Below are positions 1 to 8,447 of a stretch of DNA of 64,000 bases, piece by piece (positions within the stretch are counted from its first letter, which is position 1; every line of letters starts with the position of its first letter). The translations under genes and the position numbers were made by a program. The stretch comes from an uncultured Pelagibacteraceae bacterium (GTDB lineage Bacteria > Pseudomonadota > Alphaproteobacteria > Pelagibacterales > Pelagibacteraceae). A model generated the notes under the pieces. That model searched no databases, was not told the origin of the DNA, and saw only the letters and a list, made by a program, of their open reading frames with translations. The DNA is taken from NCBI GenBank assembly GCA_902633125.1, contig CACPEZ010000003.1, positions 1 through 64,000 on the forward strand, given 5' to 3'.

Positions 1-181
1 TCGTTCCATCTAATGCTTTTAAACCCAACATACCATCATAGATAATTGTAAAATTACCTTTATCGTCACCTAAAACCTTTGATGTACCTGCAAAAAAACC
101 GTTTTGTTTAATTTGTCCTTGTTCAGCAAAAGCTGTGCTCGACATAAATATGATAATTAAAAAAAAATATAATTTTTTCAT
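1..181 (-). CDS. Partial secreted protein of unknown function (C-terminus outside window)
   Basis: An open frame runs from an ATG at 181 off the left edge of the window, giving 60 visible residues. The first 19 look like a Sec signal peptide: two lysines, a hydrophobic stretch of Leu/Phe/Ile, and an AFA-type cleavage site before EQGQIK. The mature part (GFFAGTSKVLGDDKGNFTI) is not recognised. It starts 7 nt after the stop of the SnoaL-like gene on the same strand, so the two are probably cotranscribed. The protein is probably periplasmic; no function can be given from this fragment. Confidence 0.7.
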   Translation of the reverse strand, partial: MKKLYFFLIIIFMSSTAFAEQGQIKQNGFFAGTSKVLGDDKGNFTIIYDGMLGLKALDGT

Positions 182-187
182 AAACTA

Positions 188-562
188 TTACTTTTTCATT
201 GCATTGAACATGCTCAATGTGTCGTCAAACGCAATAAACAATGTCAGTTTACCATCATCGCTTACTTCAAAATAATGACCAAAAATAGTATCCATGCCAT
301 CTGCCTTAGCAATTGCTTTAACAAACACTTTATTCCCCTCACTTATCATCATATCAGGGGTTACTGAAAAATTACTCCATAGATCTGGAACTTGCATCAT
401 GGTTTTCATATATGCTTCTTTGCCTTTATGAGTTCCTGACATTGGATGCTTATCTCCAGGATAAATCCAAGTGATATCATCATGTACCATTTCCATAAAT
501 CCCTCCATATCTCCTTTGCCAAAAAGTTCATATCCTTTTTTTACTACTTCTTTTGCGTTCAT
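188..562 (-). CDS. SnoaL-like / NTF2-fold small protein
   Basis: A 124 aa protein with the size and pattern of the SnoaL-like (NTF2, ketosteroid-isomerase-like) fold. The N-terminal helix pair (VVKKGYELFGKGDMEGFMEMV) leads into the hallmark DDITWIYPG segment, and the end FIAFDDTLSMFNAMKK fits the closing strand. There is no signal peptide. Members of this fold range from isomerases and cyclases to non-catalytic binding domains, so the substrate cannot be named. It is followed after 6 nt by a secreted protein gene. Fold call fairly sure, function unknown. Confidence 0.8.
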   Translation of the reverse strand: MNAKEVVKKGYELFGKGDMEGFMEMVHDDITWIYPGDKHPMSGTHKGKEAYMKTMMQVPDLWSNFSVTPDMMISEGNKVFVKAIAKADGMDTIFGHYFEVSDDGKLTLFIAFDDTLSMFNAMKK

Positions 563-644
563 AAAATTCCTTTAATTATTAGATAATTATTATTCATTCT
601 AAATTAAAAATGTAATGGTTTTATTACAGTGCTGGTATGCGTGA

Positions 645-1646
645 TTATATCCAGTCGGGATAAGGCAAACCTTTTTCAATTAAAAAAGGTTTATTAAACA
701 TCTTTGAGTTGTATCTGTCTGATTTGTCGCAAAGAATAGTGACAATAGTTTTACCTGGTCCTAATTTTTTCCCTAATCTAATTGCACCTGCAATATTTAC
801 TCCACAACTTGTTCCAAGACTTAAACCTTCATTTTTGATTAAATCATATAGTATTGGCAAAGATTCTTTATCTTCAATTGAAAAAGCTCCATCTATTTTT
901 GCTTCTGCAAAATTAGCAGTTACTCTGCTGGATCCAATGCCCTCAGTTATTGATCCACCTTCAGCTTTTAACTCGCCGTTTTCAATGTGATTGTAAAGAG
1001 ATGATCCCTTTGGATCTGATAGATAAATTTTTATATCTTTATTTTTTTCTTTCAAAAAACTACTTACTCCACCAATAGTTCCACCAGTTCCAGAAGAACA
1101 TACAAATCCATCAACTTTTCCCTCCGTTTGCTCCCATATCTCAGGACCCGTTGTATGGTAGTGACCTTTAGAGTTTGCGGTATTATCAAATTGGTTAGCC
1201 CAAACAACTCCGTGATTATTTGAACTTTTTAGCTCTTCAGCCATTCTGGCAGCAACCTTAACAAAGTTATTTTCATCTTTATAAGGTTTTGGTGGAACTA
1301 ATTTTAAATCTGCACCAATATTTCTTAATGTATCTTTTTTTTCTTGAGTTTGATTATCATTCATTACAATAATCGTTTTATAACCAAGTGAATTTCCAAT
1401 AAGGCATAAACCAATACCAGTGTTTCCTGCAGTTCCTTCTACAATTATTCCACCTTTAGATATTAATTTTTTTTGTTCAGCATCCCTTATTAAAGCTAGT
1501 GCTGCTCTGTCTTTTACAGATCCTCCTGGATTTAAATATTCGGCTTTACCATAAATGTTACAGCCAGTTATTTCAGATGCAGCTTTTAGTTTTATTAAAG
1601 GAGTATTTCCAATTGATTGGATAAAATCATCCTTGTAATTTTTCAT
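645..1646 (-). CDS. cysK: Cysteine synthase (O-acetylserine sulfhydrylase)
   Basis: A 333 aa fold-type II PLP enzyme that makes L-cysteine from O-acetylserine and sulfide in the cytoplasm. The PLP lysine lies in NPGGSVKDRAAL (about residue 45). The substrate loop reads EGTAGNTGIGL and the phosphate-binding glycine loop is SSGTGGTIGG. TEGIGSSRV and SLGTSCGVN complete the family pattern. Its ATG overlaps the stop of cysE (TAATG), so the pair that makes and consumes O-acetylserine is translationally coupled. The EGTAGNTG variant in place of the enterobacterial EPTSGNTG leaves room for a related sulfhydrylase, but the cysE partner favours CysK. Confidence 0.9.
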   Translation of the reverse strand: MKNYKDDFIQSIGNTPLIKLKAASEITGCNIYGKAEYLNPGGSVKDRAALALIRDAEQKKLISKGGIIVEGTAGNTGIGLCLIGNSLGYKTIIVMNDNQTQEKKDTLRNIGADLKLVPPKPYKDENNFVKVAARMAEELKSSNNHGVVWANQFDNTANSKGHYHTTGPEIWEQTEGKVDGFVCSSGTGGTIGGVSSFLKEKNKDIKIYLSDPKGSSLYNHIENGELKAEGGSITEGIGSSRVTANFAEAKIDGAFSIEDKESLPILYDLIKNEGLSLGTSCGVNIAGAIRLGKKLGPGKTIVTILCDKSDRYNSKMFNKPFLIEKGLPYPDWI

Positions 1647-2221
1647 TATTCTTTTTCCTCATTACCATTTGTAACAGCATAAGGTTTAAATTCTTCAGTT
1701 GCTGTTCCAACATTCTTAGCAGGTATTCCTACCATAACAGCATTTTCAGGAACATTTTTTGTTACAACTGCATTAGCTCCAATTCTTGCATTTTTCCCTA
1801 CAACTACAGGCCCCAAAATCTGTGCACCCGAACCAACGACTACATTATCATGAAGAGTAGGGTGTCTTTTAATTTCTCTTTGATCATTGGAATTTATGCT
1901 TGGAGATATTCCACCTAAAGTAACCATATGATAAATTGTTACGTTATCTGCAATGTCAGAAGTTTCACCTATAACAACGCCCATACCGTGATCAATAAAT
2001 AAATTTTTACCTATCTTAGCTCTTGGATGAATTTCAATACCAGTTAAAAATCTCGAAAATTGAGAAATTATTCTTGCGATAAGATCAAATTTTGCAGTAG
2101 CAAAAAAATTTGCAATTCTGTGAAAAAATACAGCCTTAACGCCAGGGTACGTTAATATTACACTTAACTTAGATCTTGCTGCTGGATCCCTATCAATAAT
2201 TGATTGCAAATAGTCATTCAT
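1646..2221 (-). CDS. cysE: Serine O-acetyltransferase
   Basis: A 191 aa cytoplasmic enzyme acetylating L-serine with acetyl-CoA, the first step of cysteine synthesis. A helical N-terminal part (residues 1-60) precedes a left-handed beta-helix of hexapeptide repeats. The hallmark [24 protein letters not shown] and YHMVTLGG, with the catalytic Asp-His pair of the family, are visible. It is shorter than E. coli CysE (273 aa), as in many bacteria with the compact form. First gene of a two-gene operon with cysK by stop/start overlap. Confidence 0.92.
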   Translation of the reverse strand: MNDYLQSIIDRDPAARSKLSVILTYPGVKAVFFHRIANFFATAKFDLIARIISQFSRFLTGIEIHPRAKIGKNLFIDHGMGVVIGETSDIADNVTIYHMVTLGGISPSINSNDQREIKRHPTLHDNVVVGSGAQILGPVVVGKNARIGANAVVTKNVPENAVMVGIPAKNVGTATEEFKPYAVTNGNEEKE

Positions 2222-2258
2222 AGACTGCCTATATAGTTATTAATGTTGGAATTTAAAG

Positions 2259-2954
2259 TTAATTAATATTGTCTAAAGTAAGCCCTTTTACATTAGCAGG
2301 TACTGCGACATCCATCATTTTTGGATTTGCAAGATTTAGATTATTCATTATGTCCGCATATTCTTCCTTTGAGCTTACTTGTAATCTTGGATTATTATTT
2401 TTTTCATTTTCAATAGTGGAAAATTTCTTGCCATTATAATCATGAGCTGGAAATACGAGAGTTTTTTCGGGTAATTTTAATAATTTATTAAATATAGAAT
2501 CATAAGCATCGTAAGCATTACCATTTTGAAAATCTGTTCTACCACTTCCATTTATTAAAAGTGTATCTCCAGTAAAAACTCTATCATTCATCAAAAAACT
2601 ATAAGAGCAGTCAGTATGACCAGGAGTATAAATTGCTTGAAGTTCAACTTCTTCAACTTTAATTTTTTCACCATCTTTAATTCTTAGATCTATCACTTCT
2701 GATTTAGATTTTTCTCCCATAACTCTTATACAGTTTGTTCTTTTATTTAATTCATTTAATGCTGAGATATGATCAGCATGAATGTGAGTATCAATTACTT
2801 TTACAAGTTTAAGATCTAAATTATTCAAAATAGTTGAATACTCATCAGAATGTTCAATGACTGGATCAATTATTAATGCTTCTCTACCTTCACCACTTGC
2901 AATTATATAAGTGTATGTAGAAGATTTTTGATCGAAAAGTTGTTCAAATATCAT
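2259..2954 (-). CDS. MBL-fold hydrolase, persulfide dioxygenase (ETHE1/Blh)-like
   Basis: A 231 aa metallo-beta-lactamase fold protein. The metal motif reads THIHADHISAL, followed by TPGHTDCSYSF, FTGDTLLINGSGRTDFQNG and FPAHDYNGK. The last two segments are characteristic of the ETHE1/persulfide dioxygenase branch, a mononuclear iron enzyme that oxidises glutathione persulfide to sulfite. Glyoxalase II is the alternative, but GSGRTDFQ favours the persulfide branch. It lies just upstream of cysE-cysK on the same strand (37 nt gap) and divergent from a peroxiredoxin, so a role in sulfane sulfur or sulfide handling is a reasonable inference. No fused rhodanese domain is present. Confidence 0.82.
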   Translation of the reverse strand: MIFEQLFDQKSSTYTYIIASGEGREALIIDPVIEHSDEYSTILNNLDLKLVKVIDTHIHADHISALNELNKRTNCIRVMGEKSKSEVIDLRIKDGEKIKVEEVELQAIYTPGHTDCSYSFLMNDRVFTGDTLLINGSGRTDFQNGNAYDAYDSIFNKLLKLPEKTLVFPAHDYNGKKFSTIENEKNNNPRLQVSSKEEYADIMNNLNLANPKMMDVAVPANVKGLTLDNIN

Positions 2955-3028
2955 AAATACCTAACTTTATAAAAGTTTGCTTAGTAAAACAATCTTTCAT
3001 ATAATATTTTTTTTATAAGGAGGAGACA

Positions 3029-3688
3029 ATGTTAAAAATAAATAGTATGTGTCCTGATTTTCAAGCTAAAACAACTGAAGGAGATATTTCTTTTCACGAA
3101 TGGTTAGGTGATAGTTGGGGAGTTATTTTTTCACACCCTAAAGATTTTACACCAGTTTGTACTACAGAACTTGGTGCTTTAGGATTAATGAAAGATGAAT
3201 TTGATAAAAGAAATGTAAAAGTGATTGGTTTAAGTGTTGATGGAGTAGAGGATCATAAAAAATGGTTAGATGATATTAAAGATGTATCTGGTACAAAACC
3301 AAATTATCCAATTATTGCTGATGAAGATTTAAAAGTAGCAAAATTGTTTAATATGTTGGAAGCAGATGCTGGAACAACCTCAATGGGTAGAACTGCAGTT
3401 GATAATGAAACTGTAAGAACTATTTTTGTAATCAGACCTGATAAGAGAATTGGATTATATCTTACATATCCTATGGCAACTGGAAGAAACTTTTTAGAGA
3501 TTTTGCGTGCAATAGACTCTATGCAGCTAACAGCTAAACATAAAGTAGCTACTCCTGCTAATTGGAAAAAGGGAGAGGATGTTGTTATTTTGCCAGCGAT
3601 TAAAGATGACGAAGCTAAAAAAATATATCCAGATGGATGGGAAACTGTAAAACCTTATCTAAGAAAGGTTCCAGATCCTTCTAAGTAA
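3029..3688 (+). CDS. 1-Cys peroxiredoxin (Prx6/AhpC-TSA family)
   Basis: A 219 aa thiol peroxidase. The peroxidatic cysteine is in DFTPVCTTELGAL (about residue 44), and the Prx6-type C-terminal domain contains PMATGRNFLEILRAIDSMQ and VATPANWKKGEDV. This layout reduces hydrogen and organic peroxides in the cytoplasm. The ribosome-binding site AAGGAGGAG at 3018-3026 is unusually strong for this genome and suggests high expression. It is divergent from the persulfide dioxygenase-like gene with a 74 nt shared promoter region, and a methyltransferase gene follows after 1 nt. Confidence 0.93.
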   Translation: MLKINSMCPDFQAKTTEGDISFHEWLGDSWGVIFSHPKDFTPVCTTELGALGLMKDEFDKRNVKVIGLSVDGVEDHKKWLDDIKDVSGTKPNYPIIADEDLKVAKLFNMLEADAGTTSMGRTAVDNETVRTIFVIRPDKRIGLYLTYPMATGRNFLEILRAIDSMQLTAKHKVATPANWKKGEDVVILPAIKDDEAKKIYPDGWETVKPYLRKVPDPSK

Positions 3689-3689
3689 A

Positions 3690-4343
3690 TTGGATAAAAA
3701 TATTTTAAACCGACAATCTCAGCATTGGGAAACTAATTTCTCAAATAAGCCTGAGATGTTTGGTTTAGAACCAAGTTTACCTGCAAAAAAAGCTTTAAAT
3801 ATTTTCAAAGAAAACAATTATTCTAAAATTGTTGAGCTAGGAGCAGGTCTAGGAAGAGATAGCATTTACTTTGCAAAGAATTCGATAAATGTAACAGCAT
3901 TAGACTATAGTGAAAATGGAATTAAAATTATCAATGAAAAGATAAAAAAAGAAAATTTAACATCTTCAATTTCAACATTAAAATTTGACATAAGAGAAGA
4001 CTTACCATTTGAAACTAATTCAGTTGATGCTTGTTATTCACATATGCTTTATTGCATGGCTTTAACCCTGAAAGATTTGGACAAACTTAATAGCGAGATT
4101 CATAGAATTTTAAAACCTGGAGGATTAAATATTTACACAGTCAGAAATACTAATGACGGAGACTATAAAAAAGGAATTCATAGAGGAGAAGATCTATACG
4201 AAATAGATGGTTTTATTATTCATTTTTTTTCTGAAGATAAAATACTGAATTTAACAAATGGATTTAAAAACTTAATTATTGAGTATTTTGAAGAAGGATC
4301 ATTTCCGAGAAAATTATACTTTATTTGTAATAAAAAAAATTAA
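3690..4343 (+). CDS. Class I SAM-dependent methyltransferase
   Basis: A 217 aa Rossmann-fold methyltransferase. The SAM glycine motif is VELGAGLGRDSIYFA (motif I), followed by VTALDYSENGI (acidic loop) and ILKPGGLNIY (motif V/post-II). The start is a TTG one nucleotide after the peroxiredoxin stop; the next in-frame ATG is much further in and would delete the N-terminal helix. The closest general resemblance is to small-molecule thiol/chalcogen methyltransferases such as TehB-like proteins, but the substrate cannot be read. Coupling to a peroxiredoxin in a sulfur-rich neighbourhood hints at redox or sulfur detoxification (inference). Confidence 0.82.
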   Translation: MDKNILNRQSQHWETNFSNKPEMFGLEPSLPAKKALNIFKENNYSKIVELGAGLGRDSIYFAKNSINVTALDYSENGIKIINEKIKKENLTSSISTLKFDIREDLPFETNSVDACYSHMLYCMALTLKDLDKLNSEIHRILKPGGLNIYTVRNTNDGDYKKGIHRGEDLYEIDGFIIHFFSEDKILNLTNGFKNLIIEYFEEGSFPRKLYFICNKKN

Positions 4344-5047
4344 ATTTTCTTTAAATTTTTATATTTTTTCATACACACTTGAGCTAACAAAAGATTTGGA
4401 TCAACAAATATTTTAGAGTCTTTTGCTTTTTTAAAAGATTTGTATGAAAAAATAGCTATTGGTAGTTCTGTACAACCAAGAATTATTTTTTTACATTTTT
4501 TTTTCATTAAAAATTTAACTGCTGGTCTTAAAGCTTTTTCAGCATCTTTTACTTTACCTTTTTTCACATATTTAATTGCAGTATTTACTGAACTCTTTTG
4601 TAACCTTTCACTCGGACTTATCAAATTATAATTTTTTTCAAAATACTTATGGTAGATTTTTGTGTCTAAAGTAGCTTCAGTACATAATAATCCTATAGTT
4701 GAATTTTTCTTAAATTTTTTTTTTGTGTTTAAATATACCTCTTTTGGCATACTAAGAAATGGCACTGATATTTTTTTTTGAATATCTTCATGCCAGTAAT
4801 GTGCTGTGTTACAAGGCATTACAATAAACTTGCATTTATTTTTTTCCAGCATTCGACAACCAGCAATTAATTCTTTTAAAACATTTTTGTATTGCTTTAA
4901 ATTCTCTGCTCTTCGTGGTGTATTTGATTTATTATAGAGGACAAACATCGGATATTTTTGATCTAATTTTCCTCTGTTTAATTTTGCAAGCTTATCACAA
5001 AAGTCTAAGCCCGCTTGAGTTCCCATGCCACCTAATATTCCAATCAT
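4340..5047 (-). CDS. Aspartate/glutamate racemase family protein
   Basis: A 235 aa PLP-independent racemase-fold protein. The N-terminus MIGILGGMGTQAGLDF is the family signature, and the two catalytic cysteines lie in VMPCNTAHYWH and ILGCTELPIAI. This pairing is typical of aspartate racemase. It interconverts L- and D-aspartate or a related amino acid in the cytoplasm. It converges on the methyltransferase gene with a 4 nt overlap of the 3' ends, and its start faces the MFS gene. It is not obviously the essential MurI glutamate racemase, whose motifs differ slightly. Confidence 0.85.
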   Translation of the reverse strand: MIGILGGMGTQAGLDFCDKLAKLNRGKLDQKYPMFVLYNKSNTPRRAENLKQYKNVLKELIAGCRMLEKNKCKFIVMPCNTAHYWHEDIQKKISVPFLSMPKEVYLNTKKKFKKNSTIGLLCTEATLDTKIYHKYFEKNYNLISPSERLQKSSVNTAIKYVKKGKVKDAEKALRPAVKFLMKKKCKKIILGCTELPIAIFSYKSFKKAKDSKIFVDPNLLLAQVCMKKYKNLKKI

Positions 5048-5130
5048 AATTTAAATAATATCTTCTATATTAAAATTCAAAACATCTATATAGATATTTA
5101 AATAACAGCAGAAAAATATTATCGCTAAAT

Positions 5131-6300
5131 ATGAACAGAAATTTATCCTTACTTACGTTAAGTCAGATATTTGGTTTTACCACAGCAACAATAACAGTAT
5201 TTCTTAGCGGAATAGTTGGTTCTCAAATTAGCTCAAATCAGTCTTTATCAACTTTACCAACCGCTTTATTCGTAGTTGGAACAGCAAGCTTTACTGTTTT
5301 AGCGGCAAATATTATGAGTAAAATTGGAAGGAGAAATGGTTTTGTATTTGCGGCTATAGGAAGTTCATGTTCTGCACTACTTGCTGCTTTTGCAATCAGT
5401 CAGAAAAGTTTTAATTTATTTTGTTTATCTTGCTTAATTCTTGGAATGGGAGCTGCATTTAATCATCAATATAGATTTGCAGCAGCTGAAAGTGTTGAAA
5501 AAGACAAAATACCAAAAGCAATTTCTACTCTTCTATTGGCAGGGATTGTTTCAGCATTTTTAGGCATAAGTCTTGCAAATTACACTAAAGATTTAATTCA
5601 AGATCAATTGTATGTTGGTTCTTATCTTTTGTTATCTTTCCTATCTTTCATGCCTGGAGTTTTTTTATTTTTTTTTAAAAATGTAGAAAATATTCAAGAG
5701 AATAGTCTAAAGGAAGGGAATATAAGAAATCTAAAATATATTGTATTACAACCAAGATTTTTACAAGCAATTACTGCAGCTGCTTTTGCTTATGCAATAA
5801 TGTCATTTTTAATGACAGCAACTCCTTTAAGTATGCATGTTATGGAAAATATGAGCTTAAAAGAAACTGGCTTAGTATTACAATTTCATGTGGTTGCAAT
5901 GTTTTTACCTTCGCTAGTAACAGGTAATTTAATAAAAAAATATGGACACAGTACAATAATTTATGGTGGAGTTTTATTTTTTTTTATTACAGTTCTTTTA
6001 AGTTTATTTGAACAGACATATCTCAATTATATGATCTCATTAATTTTTTTAGGCCTCGGTTGGAATTTTTTATTTATATCAGGCACTAGCTTAGTGGTTT
6101 TGACTTATAACAAAGAAGAAAAATTTAAAGTGCAAGGGATAAATGACTTAATTGTTTTTTCAACTATGGCTTTGGCCAGTTTATCTGCTGGAATTTTACT
6201 AAATTCTATTGGATGGAAAATGATGAATCTTATTTGCATACCTTTTTTAGTATTAATTATTTTAGTAAGTTTTATGGCTGATAAAAAATCAGTTTCTTAA
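5131..6300 (+). CDS. MFS transporter
   Basis: A 389 aa integral membrane protein with about 12 hydrophobic helices and the size of a typical major facilitator. The loop after helix 2 reads SKIGRRNG, a degenerate form of the MFS GxxxDRxGRR signature, and a basic/charged central loop near residues 190-200 separates the two halves. Substrate unknown. A LysE-family exporter starts 2 nt after its stop, so the two are cotranscribed; export of a small metabolite is a possible shared theme (inference). Confidence 0.82.
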   Translation: MNRNLSLLTLSQIFGFTTATITVFLSGIVGSQISSNQSLSTLPTALFVVGTASFTVLAANIMSKIGRRNGFVFAAIGSSCSALLAAFAISQKSFNLFCLSCLILGMGAAFNHQYRFAAAESVEKDKIPKAISTLLLAGIVSAFLGISLANYTKDLIQDQLYVGSYLLLSFLSFMPGVFLFFFKNVENIQENSLKEGNIRNLKYIVLQPRFLQAITAAAFAYAIMSFLMTATPLSMHVMENMSLKETGLVLQFHVVAMFLPSLVTGNLIKKYGHSTIIYGGVLFFFITVLLSLFEQTYLNYMISLIFLGLGWNFLFISGTSLVVLTYNKEEKFKVQGINDLIVFSTMALASLSAGILLNSIGWKMMNLICIPFLVLIILVSFMADKKSVS

Positions 6301-6302
6301 AC

Positions 6303-6917
6303 ATGTCTTTTATTTTTTTAGGTTTTTTGACGGGCTTAACATTAATTTTTGCAATAGGACCACAAAATGTTTTTGTAATAGAGCAAGGACTAAAGAAACA
6401 ATATATATTTTTAGTTTGTTTAGTCTGTGCATTATCTGATTTGATTTTAATTTTCTTAGGTATCTTCTTATTCAATTATTTTTCTAATTATTTTAATAAT
6501 GTAGTGGAGCTGATTTTGAATATCCTTTTAATTATTTTTTTATCTTTTTTTATTTACGGAAAAATTAAAGAAATATTTAAATTTAAATCTTTAGAATTTA
6601 AAAATAATGTCATAGCACAGAGTTCATTTAATATCTTTATTAAGACCTTAGGTTTTACATATTTAAACCCACACGTATATTCTGATACAGTATTTTTTTT
6701 AGGAAATTTCTCAAAATCCTTTAATATTGAAAACAAAATTTACTTTGGAATAGGTGCTTCTATAGCTTCTTTTTTATTTTTCTTTTCTTTAGGATACTTA
6801 TCTAAGATTTTTTCAAACAAATTAAATAATAGAAGCTTTTGGAAATACATAAATATTTTTATTATAATATTTATGTCAGGTATAGTTTTTTACATCATTG
6901 AGGATATTATTTATTAA
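6303..6917 (+). CDS. LysE/ArgO-family amino acid exporter
   Basis: A 204 aa protein of six hydrophobic segments. The N-terminus carries the family hallmark FAIGPQNVFVIEQGLKKQY, and YLNPHVYSDTVFFLG corresponds to the conserved NPH segment of helix 4. The family exports basic amino acids such as lysine and arginine across the inner membrane. It is translationally linked to the upstream MFS gene (2 nt gap) and its 3' end overlaps the convergent HAD gene by 11 nt. Confidence 0.9.
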   Translation: MSFIFLGFLTGLTLIFAIGPQNVFVIEQGLKKQYIFLVCLVCALSDLILIFLGIFLFNYFSNYFNNVVELILNILLIIFLSFFIYGKIKEIFKFKSLEFKNNVIAQSSFNIFIKTLGFTYLNPHVYSDTVFFLGNFSKSFNIENKIYFGIGASIASFLFFFSLGYLSKIFSNKLNNRSFWKYINIFIIIFMSGIVFYIIEDIIY

Positions 6918-7566
6918 AGATTTTTTTTGATAATTTATTAACCTTTAAATAGTTTCCATCAAATTCGTATTGAGTGTGATATTTTCCAGGAAATGCAATG
7001 CATTTTATATCAGCACTTAAAGCAGAATTTAAACTTTCTTCTGTATCTTCAATTGCAACACATTCGTCTGAGTTAATATTAAGGTATTTTAAAGCATAAT
7101 TATAAATATCGGGATATGGTTTTTCTCTTAATATGAATTCATTATTGCCGATAAAATCAAAATCTTTTTTTTCAATTCTTCCTCTTAACGAGTTAAAAAT
7201 AGAATTGATATTATTACTTGTTGTTGAGCTAGCAAGCCCAATTTTTATTTTGTTCTTTTTGCAAAATTGAATTATTTCATTTACACCGTCTCTAGGCTCA
7301 ACTTTGTGTTTGTTTAAATATTCATTAAAAATTTTGGTTTTTAAATTTCTTATTTTTTTTCCATCTATTTCAACACTAGTTTCTTTTGCGTAATCATTAA
7401 TTCTTGTAGTTCCGCCTGATTTTGACAATAGTTTTCTGTATATATCTTCATCCCAGAACCAGTCTAATCCACTTATTTTAAAAGCTTCATTAAATGCATC
7501 TCTTTGAAGATCTGATGTTTCAGCTAAGGTTCCAATTGAACCAAATAAAACAGCTTTATAACTCAT
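6907..7566 (-). CDS. HAD-superfamily protein with degenerate catalytic motif I (CbbY-like)
   Basis: A 219 aa protein of the CbbY-like branch of the HAD superfamily. I chose the ATG at 7566, which overlaps the permease stop (TAATG); a longer frame upstream only reads through the permease gene. Motif I, normally DxD, reads VLFGSIGTLAET, so both aspartates (nucleophile and acid/base) are replaced by Gly9 and Ile11. Motif II (LASST), the motif III lysine (EKPYPDIY) and motif IV (AIEDTEES) remain. The rest (DLQRDAFNEAF, LDWFWDEDIYRKLL) matches CbbY-like enzymes. It is coupled to a sugar-type ABC transporter, so a phosphorylated-sugar ligand or altered chemistry is possible. Confidence 0.88.
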   Translation of the reverse strand: MSYKAVLFGSIGTLAETSDLQRDAFNEAFKISGLDWFWDEDIYRKLLSKSGGTTRINDYAKETSVEIDGKKIRNLKTKIFNEYLNKHKVEPRDGVNEIIQFCKKNKIKIGLASSTTSNNINSIFNSLRGRIEKKDFDFIGNNEFILREKPYPDIYNYALKYLNINSDECVAIEDTEESLNSALSADIKCIAFPGKYHTQYEFDGNYLKVNKLSKKIFNK

Positions 7567-8447
7567 TATCCCTTCACAGCACCAGCTGTTAATCCACTGA
7601 TTACTTGTCTTTGGAAAAACATAACTAACATAAATAAAGGAGCAGTTGCTGAGACAACTGCAGAAACAGCCCACATCAAATTACCTTCATGTTGATTTGT
7701 TCCAAGATAACTTTGAATTTTGGGTACCATAGTATGATTTTCCTGATTTAATAAAAGAGCAGTCACTGTGAAATCATTATAAGCAAGCATTAAACTAAAT
7801 AATCCAGCTGTTATTACTCCAGGCCACATAACTGGCATAATGATATGTCTAAATGCTTGAAAATAAGAGCAGCCATCAATTAAAGCACTTTCATCAAGTT
7901 CTTTTGGAACAGTTTTAAAAAATGAATACAATAACCACAAAGTAAATGGTTGATTTATTGCAACAAGAACAACAATGGTCGTTGGTAGTATTCCCCAAAT
8001 TTGTAATTGAAAAAACGGAAATAAATAACCAGAGACTAATGTAATATGCGGCATTGCTCTAAAAATTAATGCTGCAATTAAAATCCAAAATGCATAATTT
8101 CTTGTAGACCTTGATAAAGCGTAAGCTCCTAAGGTCCCGAGGAACAATGAAATAGTTACAACAAAAAATGTAACTATAACTGTATTCCTAGATGCTTTCC
8201 AAAACTCTCCTTCAGTCCATGCTTGACTATAAGCATCTGTTGTAAACTTTCCTCCAGTTTCTAACAACGTATTGAATGCCGTAATAGCATACCACCAGTC
8301 GGCTCTTGAAAAAAAATCAGCTCTTACTTTAAATGACCCCCAGAAAGTCCAAATAAAGGGAAAGCATGCAACCAAAAGCCAAACTATTATAAAGGTTGTA
8401 TTAAAAATTTTTAAAGCATTTGATCTTTTATCAAGTCCGTATTCCAT
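7566..8447 (-). CDS. Carbohydrate ABC transporter permease (MalG/UgpE type)
   Basis: A 293 aa inner-membrane permease with six predicted helices. The cytoplasmic EAA loop reads ELDESALIDGCSYFQAFRHIIMP, the docking site for the ATPase. The N-terminal TTFIIVWLLVACFPFIWTFWGSFK is typical of the MalG family. Periplasmic segments around residues 45-75 are longer than minimal. It overlaps the downstream HAD gene by the TAATG junction and directly abuts the partner permease. Substrate is unknown beyond 'sugar or sugar-like'; no ATPase gene lies in the locus. Confidence 0.92.
   Translation of the reverse strand: MEYGLDKRSNALKIFNTTFIIVWLLVACFPFIWTFWGSFKVRADFFSRADWWYAITAFNTLLETGGKFTTDAYSQAWTEGEFWKASRNTVIVTFFVVTISLFLGTLGAYALSRSTRNYAFWILIAALIFRAMPHITLVSGYLFPFFQLQIWGILPTTIVVLVAINQPFTLWLLYSFFKTVPKELDESALIDGCSYFQAFRHIIMPVMWPGVITAGLFSLMLAYNDFTVTALLLNQENHTMVPKIQSYLGTNQHEGNLMWAVSAVVSATAPLFMLVMFFQRQVISGLTAGAVKG

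Noticed and set aside
709-990. Plus-strand frame of 93 codons inside cysK
   Set aside because: It lies wholly opposite a clear cysK coding region and has no protein-like family features.
7567-7674. Longer N-terminus for the HAD gene
   Set aside because: The extra 36 residues are Cys/Trp-rich read-through of the permease gene; the TAATG start at 7566 gives the conserved family N-terminus.
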